Both the position numbers and the translations under genes were made by a program. From the NCBI GenBank assembly GCA_031277075.1, contig JAISLV010000177.1, positions 1 to 14,216 of the forward strand: 14,216 nt of DNA, read 5' to 3'. Shown piece after piece: positions 1-6,219 of this stretch. This stretch comes from Endomicrobium sp. (GTDB lineage: Bacteria > Elusimicrobiota > Endomicrobiia > Endomicrobiales > Endomicrobiaceae). Numbering within the stretch: the first letter of the stretch is position 1; every line of letters starts with the position of its first letter. Below the pieces are notes generated by a model. The model was not told the origin of the DNA, made no database searches, and saw only the letters and a list, made by a program, of their open reading frames with translations.

Positions 1-1213
1 TCGTAGGAGCATAATAGCCGTAATCCAAAAGTCTTTTTGCAATGTCTAAAGTTCTTACGCCGTTTTGCAAAACGGATTTCGGCGACAAAACAAATTCGTG
101 CATACATTTCGTTCCCGCTTGAACGGGAATTTTCGGCGCGAGCTTTGAGAGCGTATAGTTGGCGTTTAAGACGGCTTTTTCAGAAGCGTTTTTTAAACCT
201 TTTGCGCCCAGCGCTTTTATATAAACGTAAGCTCTTAAAATTACGGGAAAGTTTCCGAAAAAGGCTTTCATTTTCCCTATTGATTTGGGCTTGTTATAAT
301 TTAAAACGTATTTTGAATTTTTTATTTCAACGCGCGGCGCGGGTAAAAAAGGCTCTAAAAACGCTTTAACGCCTACGGGACCCGCTCCAGGTCCGCCGCC
401 GCCGTGCGGCGTTGAAAAAGTTTTGTGCAAATTTATATGCATTACGTCAAAACCCATATCGCCGGGTCGGACAATGCCCATAACCGCGTTGAGATTTGCG
501 CCGTCGTAATATAAAAGGCTTCCGTTTTCATGCGCGATTTTAGAAATTTCAACGATATTTTTTTCAAAAATCCCTAAAGTATTTGGCGCGGTAAGCATTA
601 TCGCCGCCGTATTTTTGTCAATCAAAGCCTTTAATTTCTCAGGCGAAACGCCGCCGTCGGGTTCGGATTTTAAAGGCGCAATTTCAAAGCCCGCCAAAGC
701 GGCTGAAGCGGGATTTGTTCCGTGAGCGGAATCGGGAACTATTATCTTTGTTCTCTTTTGCTTAATTGACTTAAAGTATTTTGCGATAATTAACAATCCC
801 GTAAATTCCCCGTGCGCGCCTGCGGCGGGCTGTAAAGAAAAAGCGTCCATACCTGAAATTTCGCACAAATCTTTTTCTAAAGAATACATTATTTCAAGCG
901 TCCCCTGTAAAGTTTCAAAAGGCTGACAAGGGTGAATAGCGTTAAAGGCGTTAAACTTTGCAATGCTTTCGCTTATCAAAGGATTGTATTTCATTGTGCA
1001 GGAACCCAGCGGATAAAAAACTGTGGACAGAGCGTAATTTTTGCGGGAAAGATTTGTAAAATGTCTAAACAAATCGTTTTCGGCTGCGGACGGCAGCCCT
1101 ATCGCGGAGTTTCTCTTATAATTTTCTTTAACTTCAAAATCAAAATCCACGTCGCAATTTAGACAATAAGCGGGCTTAACGTCAGAAGACAGCTCGTTTA
1201 ATAATTTATCCAT
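1..1213 (-). CDS. gcvPB: Glycine dehydrogenase (decarboxylating) subunit 2, GcvPB, 3' end outside window
   Basis: This encodes the PLP-carrying subunit of the split glycine cleavage P-protein, which decarboxylates glycine and passes the aminomethyl group to the lipoyl arm of GcvH. I read 404 codons by hand from the minus strand; the family is usually about 480 residues, so roughly 75 are missing beyond the left edge. Family signatures are FYPLGSCTMKYNP (residues 66-78), QPAAGAHGE (128-136), DSAHGTNPAS (161-170) and NLHKTFSTPHGGGGPG (261-276), where K264 should be the PLP lysine. The ATG at 1213 is preceded by AAAGGGA at good spacing. The upstream neighbour is the ANTAR regulator, 182 nt away, and not gcvPA, which normally precedes gcvPB. 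The gap holds a palindromic repeat and no clear promoter or terminator. The family assignment is firm. Confidence 0.95.
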   Translation of the reverse strand, partial: MDKLLNELSSDVKPAYCLNCDVDFDFEVKENYKRNSAIGLPSAAENDLFRHFTNLSRKNYALSTVFYPLGSCTMKYNPLISESIAKFNAFNAIHPCQPFETLQGTLEIMYSLEKDLCEISGMDAFSLQPAAGAHGEFTGLLIIAKYFKSIKQKRTKIIVPDSAHGTNPASAALAGFEIAPLKSEPDGGVSPEKLKALIDKNTAAIMLTAPNTLGIFEKNIVEISKIAHENGSLLYYDGANLNAVMGIVRPGDMGFDVMHINLHKTFSTPHGGGGPGAGPVGVKAFLEPFLPAPRVEIKNSKYVLNYNKPKSIGKMKAFFGNFPVILRAYVYIKALGAKGLKNASEKAVLNANYTLSKLAPKIPVQAGTKCMHEFVLSPKSVLQNGVRTLDIAKRLLDYGYYAPT

Positions 1214-1285
1214 AATATTTTTCCCTTTACACGCTTGAAGTCAATCTTTGCCAGCGCCTTTGTCATTGCCGCCGTAGTAGTTTCA

Positions 1286-1325
1286 CGTCATACTGAACTT
1301 GTTTCAGTATCTGCCGTTTGCCGTT
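1286..1325 (-). repeat. Isolated 40-bp copy of a palindromic repeat
   Basis: These 40 bases match the unit at 7102-7141 (opposite orientation on the plus strand) at 36 of 40 positions. The core is an 8-bp stem, ATACTGAA (1290-1297) with TTCAGTAT (1303-1310), closing the loop CTTGT. All four differences from the 7102-7141 copy fall in the stem and form two compensating base-pair changes. It lies between the ANTAR gene and gcvPB. No transposase is present, so this is a small non-autonomous or structural repeat. Confidence 0.85.
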
Positions 1326-1395
1326 GCCTTTTGCTTTTCAACGTTAATATTACAATACTTGACGATAAAATCAACGCTTTCCGCCTTATTTTTTA

Positions 1396-1977
1396 TCATT
1401 TAAACATCTCAAACATATCTATTATCGTTTTTGCTATTTGTCCTAAAGGTTTTGCGGAGTCCATTGCTTTTTTACGCATTTCTTTATACGCCTCGTCTTC
1501 GTTCATATTAAACTTGCTCATCAAAATGCCTTTAGCTTTTTCAATGAGTTTTCTATCTTCAAGCTGATGTTTTAATTCGTCTACTTGATGTTCGTAGCCG
1601 CGCAATTTCTGCGTTAATTTCAACACAAGCGAAACAGTGTGATTTAAAACTTGTTCGTTAAGAGGTTTTGTAATGCAGAAAATATCAAGGGTATTTCCTT
1701 TTAAATCTTCAACGTATTCGCTCTGAGTTTGATTTGCCAATATTATAACGGGGCAAACGCGCGCGTCTTCAAGCATCTTTGCAAGCTCTATGCCAGTCAT
1801 ATCCGTCAACGAATAGTCCGTTATAACCAAATCTGGAAACAGCGACGAGGCTTTTCTAAAAGCCTCCCCGCCTGACGCGCAAGCGTCAACCGCGTCGTAA
1901 AGAGCGGTAACAAGCAAATTTTTCACTGTCGTTACAACCCGGCCTTGTGCCGCTATTATTATTTTGTATCTATCCAT
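1396..1977 (-). CDS. ANTAR-domain response regulator (RNA-binding antiterminator)
   Basis: This 193-residue cytoplasmic regulator has a receiver-like domain (about 1-120), a short coiled linker (about 121-142) and a C-terminal ANTAR domain (about 143-190; core LIEKAKGILM at 144-153, then EDEAYKEMRKKAM). ANTAR domains bind paired RNA hairpins with six-base loops and prevent formation of a terminator. D54 (VITDYS) and K104 (TKP) fit the phosphoacceptor and conserved lysine. The N-terminal acidic pair that binds Mg2+ is absent, since strand 1 reads IIIAAQGR, so phosphorylation may be lost or altered. No strong Shine-Dalgarno precedes the ATG, but the next in-frame methionine is inside the receiver. 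It lies 106 nt downstream of glnA on the same strand. ANTAR regulators beside glnA are known in Clostridium. Its targets here are inferred: the glnB and pot leaders. Confidence 0.92.
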   Translation of the reverse strand: MDRYKIIIAAQGRVVTTVKNLLVTALYDAVDACASGGEAFRKASSLFPDLVITDYSLTDMTGIELAKMLEDARVCPVIILANQTQSEYVEDLKGNTLDIFCITKPLNEQVLNHTVSLVLKLTQKLRGYEHQVDELKHQLEDRKLIEKAKGILMSKFNMNEDEAYKEMRKKAMDSAKPLGQIAKTIIDMFEMFK

Positions 1978-2023
1978 TTTTTATAGGAATACCCGCGTGA
2001 GTTTATAAACAAAGAATTTTAAT

Positions 2024-2051
2024 TTTATACGCCATTTTTCAGGGAAAGCAA
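2024..2051 (-). promoter_or_regulatory. Candidate sigma-70 promoter for the ANTAR gene
   Basis: Reading the minus strand, TTGCTT (2051-2046), a 16-nt spacer and TATAAA (2029-2024) lie about 47 nt before the ANTAR start. The -10 is good and the -35 weak. The perfect palindrome GTTTATAAAC (2001-2010) sits between the predicted start site and the gene and could be an operator. The regulator may instead be read only from glnA. Confidence 0.3.
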
Positions 2052-2052
2052 A

Positions 2053-2081
2053 CGCTAAAAAACAAAGCCGCCGTTTTAGCG
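2053..2081. repeat. Inverted repeat CGCTAAAA-N13-TTTTAGCG after glnA
   Basis: A perfect 8-bp inverted repeat with a 13-nt loop begins 3 nt beyond the glnA stop codon. In the glnA direction the loop ends in a T-rich stretch that is partly paired and there is no long free T-run after the stem, so it is at best a weak terminator or an mRNA 3'-end stabiliser. The same arms with another 13-nt loop occur after potD (8791-8829). Confidence 0.55.
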
Positions 2082-2083
2082 CT

Positions 2084-3412
2084 TTAATACAAAGACAAAT
2101 ACTCGTCTAGCTCCCACTGATGCACTTTGCTTATATAAGAAAACCATTCTTCGTTTTTTGCTTCAATGTATTTTTCAAATATGTGAGCGCCAAAAACGTT
2201 TTTCATAAATTCGCTGTTTTTAAACTCCGTAAGAGCTTCGTTTAAATCTACAGGCAGGTCGCCTATTTGATTTTTAGATTTTTCTTCTTTTGTCATTTTA
2301 AAAACGTTTTGTTCTACGGCTTTAGGCGGATTTATTTTATTTGTAACGCCGTCAAGTCCCGCAGCTAAACAAGCGGTCAAAACCAAATAAGGATTTGAAG
2401 ACGGGTCGGGGCAGCGCAGCTCTACCCTTGAACTTGCTCCTCTTGCCGCTGGAATTCTGATAAGCGGGCTTCTGTTATGGCACGACCACGCTATATTTAT
2501 AGGAGCTTCATATCCGGGCAAAAGCCTTTTATAAGAATTTACAAGCGGATTTGTAACAGCCGACATCTCGCGAATATGTTTAATAAGTCCCGCTATAAAA
2601 TAATAAGCCGTAGAAGAAAGCTGCAAAACGTCTTTTTCATCGTAAAAAGCGTTTGAGCCGTCTTTAAAAAGCGACATATTAGTATGCATGCCAGACCCGT
2701 TTATGCCGGCTATAGGCTTTGGCATAAACGTCGCGTGAAGACCGTGTTTTTGCGCGACTGTTTTTACAACCATTTTAAAAGTATTTATATTGTCTGCGGT
2801 TTTTAAAGCGTCGGCGTATTTAAAATCTATTTCATGCTGTCCTCTTGCAACCTCGTGGTGCGACGCTTCAATTTCAAAACCCATATTTTCTAAGGTCAGG
2901 CACATATCGCGCCGCGCGTTTTCCCCCAAGTCCACAGGAGCTAAATCAAAATATCCCGCGTCGTCTTGCGTAATTGTCGTGGCTTTGCCGTAATCGTCTG
3001 TCTTAAACAAAAAGAACTCGCACTCTGGTCCCACGTTAAAAGAATATCCTAAATCCGCAGCTTTTTTTAAAACTTTTTTTAAAGCGTATCTCGGGCAGCC
3101 GTCAAAAGGTTTTCCGTCGGGCGTAAAAATATCGCATATAAACCTTGCGACTTTGCCGTCTTGCGGTCTCCAAGGAAAAATTACAAAAGTGTCTAAATCA
3201 GGACGCAAATACATATCGCTCTCTTCAATTCTTACAAAACCTTCAATTGAAGAGCCGTCAAACATACATTTATTGTCCAAAGCCTTTTCTAATTGCGACG
3301 ACGTTATTGCAACGTTTTTAAGCGAACCCAAAACGTCGGTAAACTGCAGACGGATAAATTTCACCCCGTTTTCTTTAACAATCTGAATAATTTGCTCTCT
3401 CGTATAAGACAT
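2084..3412 (-). CDS. glnA: Glutamine synthetase type I-alpha
   Basis: This enzyme makes glutamine from glutamate, ammonia and ATP and is the entry point of ammonia assimilation; it acts as a cytoplasmic dodecamer. At 442 residues it has I-alpha length. Signatures are MFDGSSIEGF (50-59), NVGPECEFF, NGSGMHTN, the flap around LPGYEAP, and NRSPLIRIPAARG. R61 matches the arginine that mediates glutamine feedback inhibition in the Bacillus enzyme. The tyrosine adenylylated in the I-beta form is absent (the region reads NVFKMTKEE), so GlnE-type control is not expected. I chose the ATG at 3412 because AAAGGAG lies 6 nt upstream; an in-frame TTG at 3430 would add six residues but overlaps that ribosome site. 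It is divergent from glnB. No terminator-like leader or clear ANTAR target was found upstream of it. Confidence 0.98.
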   Translation of the reverse strand: MSYTREQIIQIVKENGVKFIRLQFTDVLGSLKNVAITSSQLEKALDNKCMFDGSSIEGFVRIEESDMYLRPDLDTFVIFPWRPQDGKVARFICDIFTPDGKPFDGCPRYALKKVLKKAADLGYSFNVGPECEFFLFKTDDYGKATTITQDDAGYFDLAPVDLGENARRDMCLTLENMGFEIEASHHEVARGQHEIDFKYADALKTADNINTFKMVVKTVAQKHGLHATFMPKPIAGINGSGMHTNMSLFKDGSNAFYDEKDVLQLSSTAYYFIAGLIKHIREMSAVTNPLVNSYKRLLPGYEAPINIAWSCHNRSPLIRIPAARGASSRVELRCPDPSSNPYLVLTACLAAGLDGVTNKINPPKAVEQNVFKMTKEEKSKNQIGDLPVDLNEALTEFKNSEFMKNVFGAHIFEKYIEAKNEEWFSYISKVHQWELDEYLSLY

Positions 3413-3532
3413 TTCAAACTCCTTTGACAAAGTAATTCTATTTTTATTAACGCGCTTATTTTTGTTATTTGCGTTTTCCGTAAATGCTCAGTTGCGGCGA
3501 CTGCCGCATGGGGAAGTTAAATTTTAGAGAAC

Positions 3533-3561
3533 ATTCTAACAAAAACTACGACAAAAAACAA
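3533..3561 (-). promoter_or_regulatory. Candidate glnA promoter
   Basis: On the minus strand TTGTTT (3561-3556), a 17-nt spacer and TAGAAT (3538-3533) would start a leader of about 115 nt before glnA. The -10 matches consensus at 5 of 6 positions and the -35 only at TTG. The leader contains TGCGGC-AGTC-GCCGCA (3493-3508), a 6-bp GC-rich hairpin with no T-run after it. Confidence 0.35.
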
Positions 3562-3569
3562 AATCGCCA

Positions 3570-3598
3570 TTGACAAAAGTAAAATAAGTTGGTATAGT
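3570..3598 (+). promoter_or_regulatory. glnB promoter (near-consensus sigma-70)
   Basis: A perfect -35, TTGACA (3570-3575), a 17-nt spacer and TATAGT (3593-3598) predict a start near 3605, about 85 nt before glnB. This is the best promoter in the window. The terminator at 3631-3666 lies inside the predicted leader, so strong initiation appears to be followed by conditional termination. No NtrC/sigma-54 type site was noticed. Confidence 0.75.
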
Positions 3599-3607
3599 TA
3601 GTTCAAA

Positions 3608-3636
3608 TTAAATAGATTTTAACTGCAAAGGCGCAG
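3608..3636 (+). promoter_or_regulatory. Putative ANTAR target (six-base-loop hairpins) in glnB leader
   Basis: Hairpin P2 pairs CTGC (3623-3626) with GCAG (3633-3636) around the loop AAAGGC, which has the A at position 1 and G at position 4 typical of ANTAR-bound loops. Its 3' arm is part of the terminator's 5' arm, so the two folds exclude each other. A weaker P1 just upstream (3608-3622) would present the loop ATAGAT, also A1 and G4, on a four-pair A/U stem with one bulged T. P2 is well formed. P1 is marginal and rests on inspection only. Confidence 0.45.
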
Positions 3637-3666
3637 GAGAAGAAGATATTTCTCCCGCGCTTTTTT
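3631..3666 (+). terminator. Rho-independent attenuator in glnB leader
   Basis: The arm GCGCAGGAGAA (3631-3641) pairs with TTCTCCCGCGC (3650-3660) with one A-C mismatch and can add a G-T closing pair. It is followed directly by TTTTTT (3661-3666). It lies downstream of the glnB promoter and 23 nt upstream of the glnB start, with no gene between, so it is placed to attenuate glnB and not to end another transcript. Confidence 0.8.
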
Positions 3667-3689
3667 AATTTGCAAATAGGAGACGAAAA

Positions 3690-4052
3690 ATGAAAAAATT
3701 GGAAATAATTATACGTCCTGACAAACTTGAAATTTTAAAAACTATCCTCAACAACCACGCCATAGGCGGAATAACCGTCACAAGCGTTATGGGATGCGGA
3801 AAGCAAAAAGGCGGGCTGGTTTCTGGAGGCATAAAAAGTTTTAAGGCGAAAGGTCTAAAAATTGCAGGGATGAATTTGCTGCCTAAAATACACGCAGTAG
3901 TGGTGGTAGACGACAACGAAGTTAACGACATATTAAATCTTATACACGAAAAAATTTCTTCGGGCAAAGTCGGAGACGGCAAGGTTTTTGTTTTACCCGT
4001 AGACGAAGCTATGCGCATAAGAACCGGCGAACGCGGGAAAAAGGCTATTTAA
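3690..4052 (+). CDS. glnB: P-II family nitrogen regulator with extended T-loop
   Basis: P-II proteins are trimers that sense 2-oxoglutarate and ATP/ADP and regulate transporters, enzymes or regulators by contact. This one has 120 residues against 112 in E. coli GlnB. The core is typical: IRPDKLE (8-14), GCGKQKG (35-41) with Q39 near the ligand site, LPK (64-66), the B-loop SGKVGDGKVFV, and the C-terminal RIRTGERG. The T-loop between GKQKG and LPK is about eight residues longer than in GlnB and reads GLVSGGIKSFKAKGLKIAGM. The uridylylation tyrosine (Tyr51) is replaced by F51 in a simple alignment. Uridylylation is therefore unlikely, and the partner surface should differ from GlnB/GlnK. AGGAG precedes the ATG. 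It is monocistronic or reads into pot, depending on the terminator at 4131-4185. No amtB is adjacent. Confidence 0.95.
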   Translation: MKKLEIIIRPDKLEILKTILNNHAIGGITVTSVMGCGKQKGGLVSGGIKSFKAKGLKIAGMNLLPKIHAVVVVDDNEVNDILNLIHEKISSGKVGDGKVFVLPVDEAMRIRTGERGKKAI

Positions 4053-4083
4053 TCGTCTGTAAACGGCGCGATATTGATAAATT

Positions 4084-4112
4084 TTGTTTTTATACGGCGT
4101 AACGTCTATATG
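4084..4112 (+). promoter_or_regulatory. Weak candidate promoter for the pot operon
   Basis: TTGTTT (4084-4089), a 17-nt spacer and TATATG (4107-4112) would start transcription near 4119, a dozen bases before the hairpin region at 4131-4185. Matches to consensus are moderate. If it is not used, pot must be read from the glnB promoter through the terminator. Confidence 0.25.
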
Positions 4113-4122
4113 GCGGAACGTC
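4091..4122 (+). repeat. 16-bp tandem direct repeat before pot leader
   Basis: TATACGGCGTAACGTC (4091-4106) is followed directly by TATATGGCGGAACGTC (4107-4122), identical at 14 of 16 positions. The second copy supplies the -10 of the candidate pot promoter. Two tandem sites with a 16-bp period could bind a regulator, or this may be a slippage duplication. Confidence 0.6.
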
Positions 4123-4130
4123 TTTTAATA

Positions 4131-4185
4131 AAAAAGACAACGTTGTCTTTCTGAAATAACGACGACGCTGTCTTTTTGTTTTTTT
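4131..4185 (+). terminator. Rho-independent terminator/attenuator between glnB and potA
   Basis: Bases 4131-4147 pair with 4161-4177 over 17 positions (15 Watson-Crick, one G-T at 4144/4164, one A-C mismatch at 4140/4168), leaving a 13-nt loop. The T-rich 3' side runs TTTTT, G, then seven Ts to 4185. The T-run ends 11 nt before the potA start, leaving room only for its ribosome site (AAAGAGG), so it lies in the potA leader as much as in the glnB tail. It could end glnB, attenuate pot, or do both. Confidence 0.8.
4133..4172 (+). promoter_or_regulatory. Putative ANTAR antiterminator (two six-base-loop hairpins) before potA
   Basis: P1 is a perfect 6-bp hairpin, AAAGAC (4133-4138) with GTCTTT (4145-4150), presenting the loop AACGTT with A1 and G4. 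Ten bases later P2 pairs GAC (4161-4163) with GTC (4170-4172) around GACGCT, a six-base loop with G4 but G instead of A at position 1; two more A-T pairs follow a mismatch. P1 contains the 5' arm of the terminator and P2 its 3' arm, so the two-hairpin fold and the terminator exclude each other, as in known ANTAR-regulated leaders. P2 is weak and protein binding is inferred. Confidence 0.45.
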
Positions 4186-4196
4186 AAAGAGGCTAT

Positions 4197-5351
4197 ATGC
4201 AAGAAAATCCAAAACCTATAGTTGAGATAATTAACGTAAATAAATTTTACGGCGACAATCACATAGTCAGAGATTTAAATCTGACCATATACGAAAAAGA
4301 ATTTTTGTCTATTTTAGGTCCTTCGGGCTGCGGAAAAACTACCCTTTTACGCATGATTGCAGGCTTTGAATATCAAACCGACGGCGAAATTTTGATAGAA
4401 GGCGAGCCTGCCGTAAATAAAGAGCCGTATCAAAGAAACATTAATACGGTTTTTCAAAACTACGCTTTGTTTCCGCATTTGAGCGTCTACGACAATATAG
4501 CTTACGGTTTAAAAATGAAAAAAGTTCCAAAAAATGAAATAAGACAAAAAGTCGCTCAAGCAATTTCTACAGTGCGGCTTGAAGGTTTTGAAAAACGTTA
4601 TCCTTCGCAGCTTTCAGGCGGGCAAAAACAAAGAGTGGCTATAGCGCGGGCGATAATAAATAATCCTAAAGTTTTACTTTTAGACGAGCCTTTGGGCGCG
4701 CTTGATATGAAATTGCGAAAACAAATGCAAATTGAACTAAAAAGCCTGCAAAGGAAACTTGGGATAACTTTTGTTTTTGTAACGCACGACCAAGAAGAAG
4801 CTCTTACTATGAGCGATAGAATAGCGGTAATGAACAAAGGCGTTTTAGAACAATGCGACATCCCTAAAAAAATTTACGACGAGCCCGCCACTAAATTTAT
4901 AGCGGACTTTATAGGCGAGTCAAATTTGTTTGAAGCCGTAGTTCAAAACGAAGATAACGGCGTTTCAGAACTTTACTCTGAAGCGGGCGAACTGCTTGGA
5001 AAAAGCGGAGAGTTTGAAAGAGAAGAACTTTTATACGTTTCTTTGCGCCCTGAAAAAACTTTGTTTTCCGACGCGCCTATCGGCGGATTTAGTTTATACG
5101 GAGTAGTAAAAGAAAGTATTTTTTTAGGAAATATCGTAAAAAGCATAGTGATTCTTACAAACGGGCAAGCCGTAAAAATCAACACTCCTACGGGAACGCC
5201 CGCGCCTGAAACGGGGAAGAATACGTATATTTATTGGGATGTAAAAGACTGCGTTATGATACCCGCCGTATCAAACAAAATTTTTAAATATTTGGAAGAT
5301 ATAAAATACGAAGAAGAGCTAAAAATAGGCGGCGAGGAACAAAATGTTTAA
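4197..5351 (+). CDS. potA: Spermidine/putrescine ABC transporter ATPase PotA
   Basis: This is the ATPase that powers polyamine import through the PotB-PotC channel at the inner face of the membrane. It has 384 residues, normal for PotA. Walker A is GPSGCGKTT (41-49), the Q-loop is at FQNYALFP (86-93), the signature is LSGGQKQR (139-146), Walker B is VLLLDEP (159-165) and the switch histidine is H197 (VTHDQEE). A C-terminal TOBE-like substrate/regulatory region follows (about 235-360). The ATG at 4197 has AAAGAGG just upstream and lies immediately after a T-run, so translation starts right beside the putative attenuator. The gene overlaps potB by 8 nt, indicating one operon with translational coupling. 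Substrate assignment rests on potD and the downstream putrescine and agmatine genes. Confidence 0.97.
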   Translation: MQENPKPIVEIINVNKFYGDNHIVRDLNLTIYEKEFLSILGPSGCGKTTLLRMIAGFEYQTDGEILIEGEPAVNKEPYQRNINTVFQNYALFPHLSVYDNIAYGLKMKKVPKNEIRQKVAQAISTVRLEGFEKRYPSQLSGGQKQRVAIARAIINNPKVLLLDEPLGALDMKLRKQMQIELKSLQRKLGITFVFVTHDQEEALTMSDRIAVMNKGVLEQCDIPKKIYDEPATKFIADFIGESNLFEAVVQNEDNGVSELYSEAGELLGKSGEFEREELLYVSLRPEKTLFSDAPIGGFSLYGVVKESIFLGNIVKSIVILTNGQAVKINTPTGTPAPETGKNTYIYWDVKDCVMIPAVSNKIFKYLEDIKYEEELKIGGEEQNV

Positions 5352-6219
5352 ATTAAATTCTAAATTCCGCGGCAAAACCGTTCCCCTTGCGATAATGATA
5401 TCGCCTGTCGCGGCGTGGCTTGTTTTGCTTATCGCCGTTCCTTTAGTTTATGTTTTTGTAATTAGTTTTTGTTCGGTAAGCGAAAGCCACAAAATAGTTT
5501 TTAGTTTTACTTTAAAAAATTACGCAAAACTTTTTAACGCGGACGTTTTAGGCGTCTATTATAATTCTTTAATTGTAGCGGGAGTTACTACCGCCGTCTG
5601 TATTTTAATAGCTTATCCGTTTGCAATGATAATGTCTAAAGCAAACGCGTTCAAAAAAACTCTTATGACAATAGCTCTTCTTCTTCCTTTTTGGACAAAT
5701 TCGCTTATAAGGCTTTACAGCTGGCGGACGCTGCTTGGCAAAAACGGATATTTAAACGATTTTCTTATATGGACGGGCGCAATAGACGAGCCTATAGAAA
5801 TGATGTTTACGCAAGGCGCGGTGGTTTTGGGCATGGTTTATACTTTGCTGCCTTTTATGGTTTTGCCTATTCTTACGGTGATAGACAAACTTGATAAAAA
5901 TCTTATAGAAGCCTCAAAAGATTTGGGCGCGGGAATTGTGAAAACGTTTAGGCATGTCGTTTTGCCTCTTACGGCGCCGGGTATTTTTGCAGGTTCAATT
6001 ATGGTTTTTATACCGTCGCTGGGCTATTTTTTCGTAGCGGATTTAATGGGCGGCGGAAATAATCAAATAATAGGAAATCTTATATCAAGGCAATTTAAGT
6101 CGGCGTATAATTGGCCTTTCGGCGCGGCTTTGTCAATAATGCTGATAATAGTCACTTTGGTTTTGGTTAAAATTTACACAAAATCAGGCGGGAAAATCGA
6201 CGAACTTGGAGTAGTTTAA
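5344..6219 (+). CDS. potB: Spermidine/putrescine ABC transporter permease PotB
   Basis: This inner-membrane permease of 291 residues forms the polyamine channel with PotC. It shows a first membrane segment at about 16-43, further hydrophobic segments near 73-97, 105-120, 158-180, 212-232 and 260-277, and the cytoplasmic EAA loop that docks on PotA at about 189-213 (EASKDLGAGIVKTFRHVVLP, then LTAPG). The ATG at 5344 lies inside the end of potA, with AGGAA a few bases upstream in potA codons. Its TAA shares a base with the potC ATG. Nothing appears broken or shifted. Confidence 0.96.
   Translation: MFKLNSKFRGKTVPLAIMISPVAAWLVLLIAVPLVYVFVISFCSVSESHKIVFSFTLKNYAKLFNADVLGVYYNSLIVAGVTTAVCILIAYPFAMIMSKANAFKKTLMTIALLLPFWTNSLIRLYSWRTLLGKNGYLNDFLIWTGAIDEPIEMMFTQGAVVLGMVYTLLPFMVLPILTVIDKLDKNLIEASKDLGAGIVKTFRHVVLPLTAPGIFAGSIMVFIPSLGYFFVADLMGGGNNQIIGNLISRQFKSAYNWPFGAALSIMLIIVTLVLVKIYTKSGGKIDELGVV

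Noticed and set aside
37..369. Plus-strand open frame of 110 codons rich in R, K, L and F
   Set aside because: It is antisense to the well-conserved gcvPB reading frame and has no ribosome site.
3413..3530. ANTAR-type attenuator in the glnA leader
   Set aside because: Only a 6-bp tetraloop hairpin without T-run was found; no six-base loop with A1 and G4 on a stem of three or more pairs was seen.
3643..3648. Loop AAGATA at the tip of the glnB terminator as an ANTAR loop
   Set aside because: It has A at position 1 but A instead of G at position 4, and its closing pair is only G-T.
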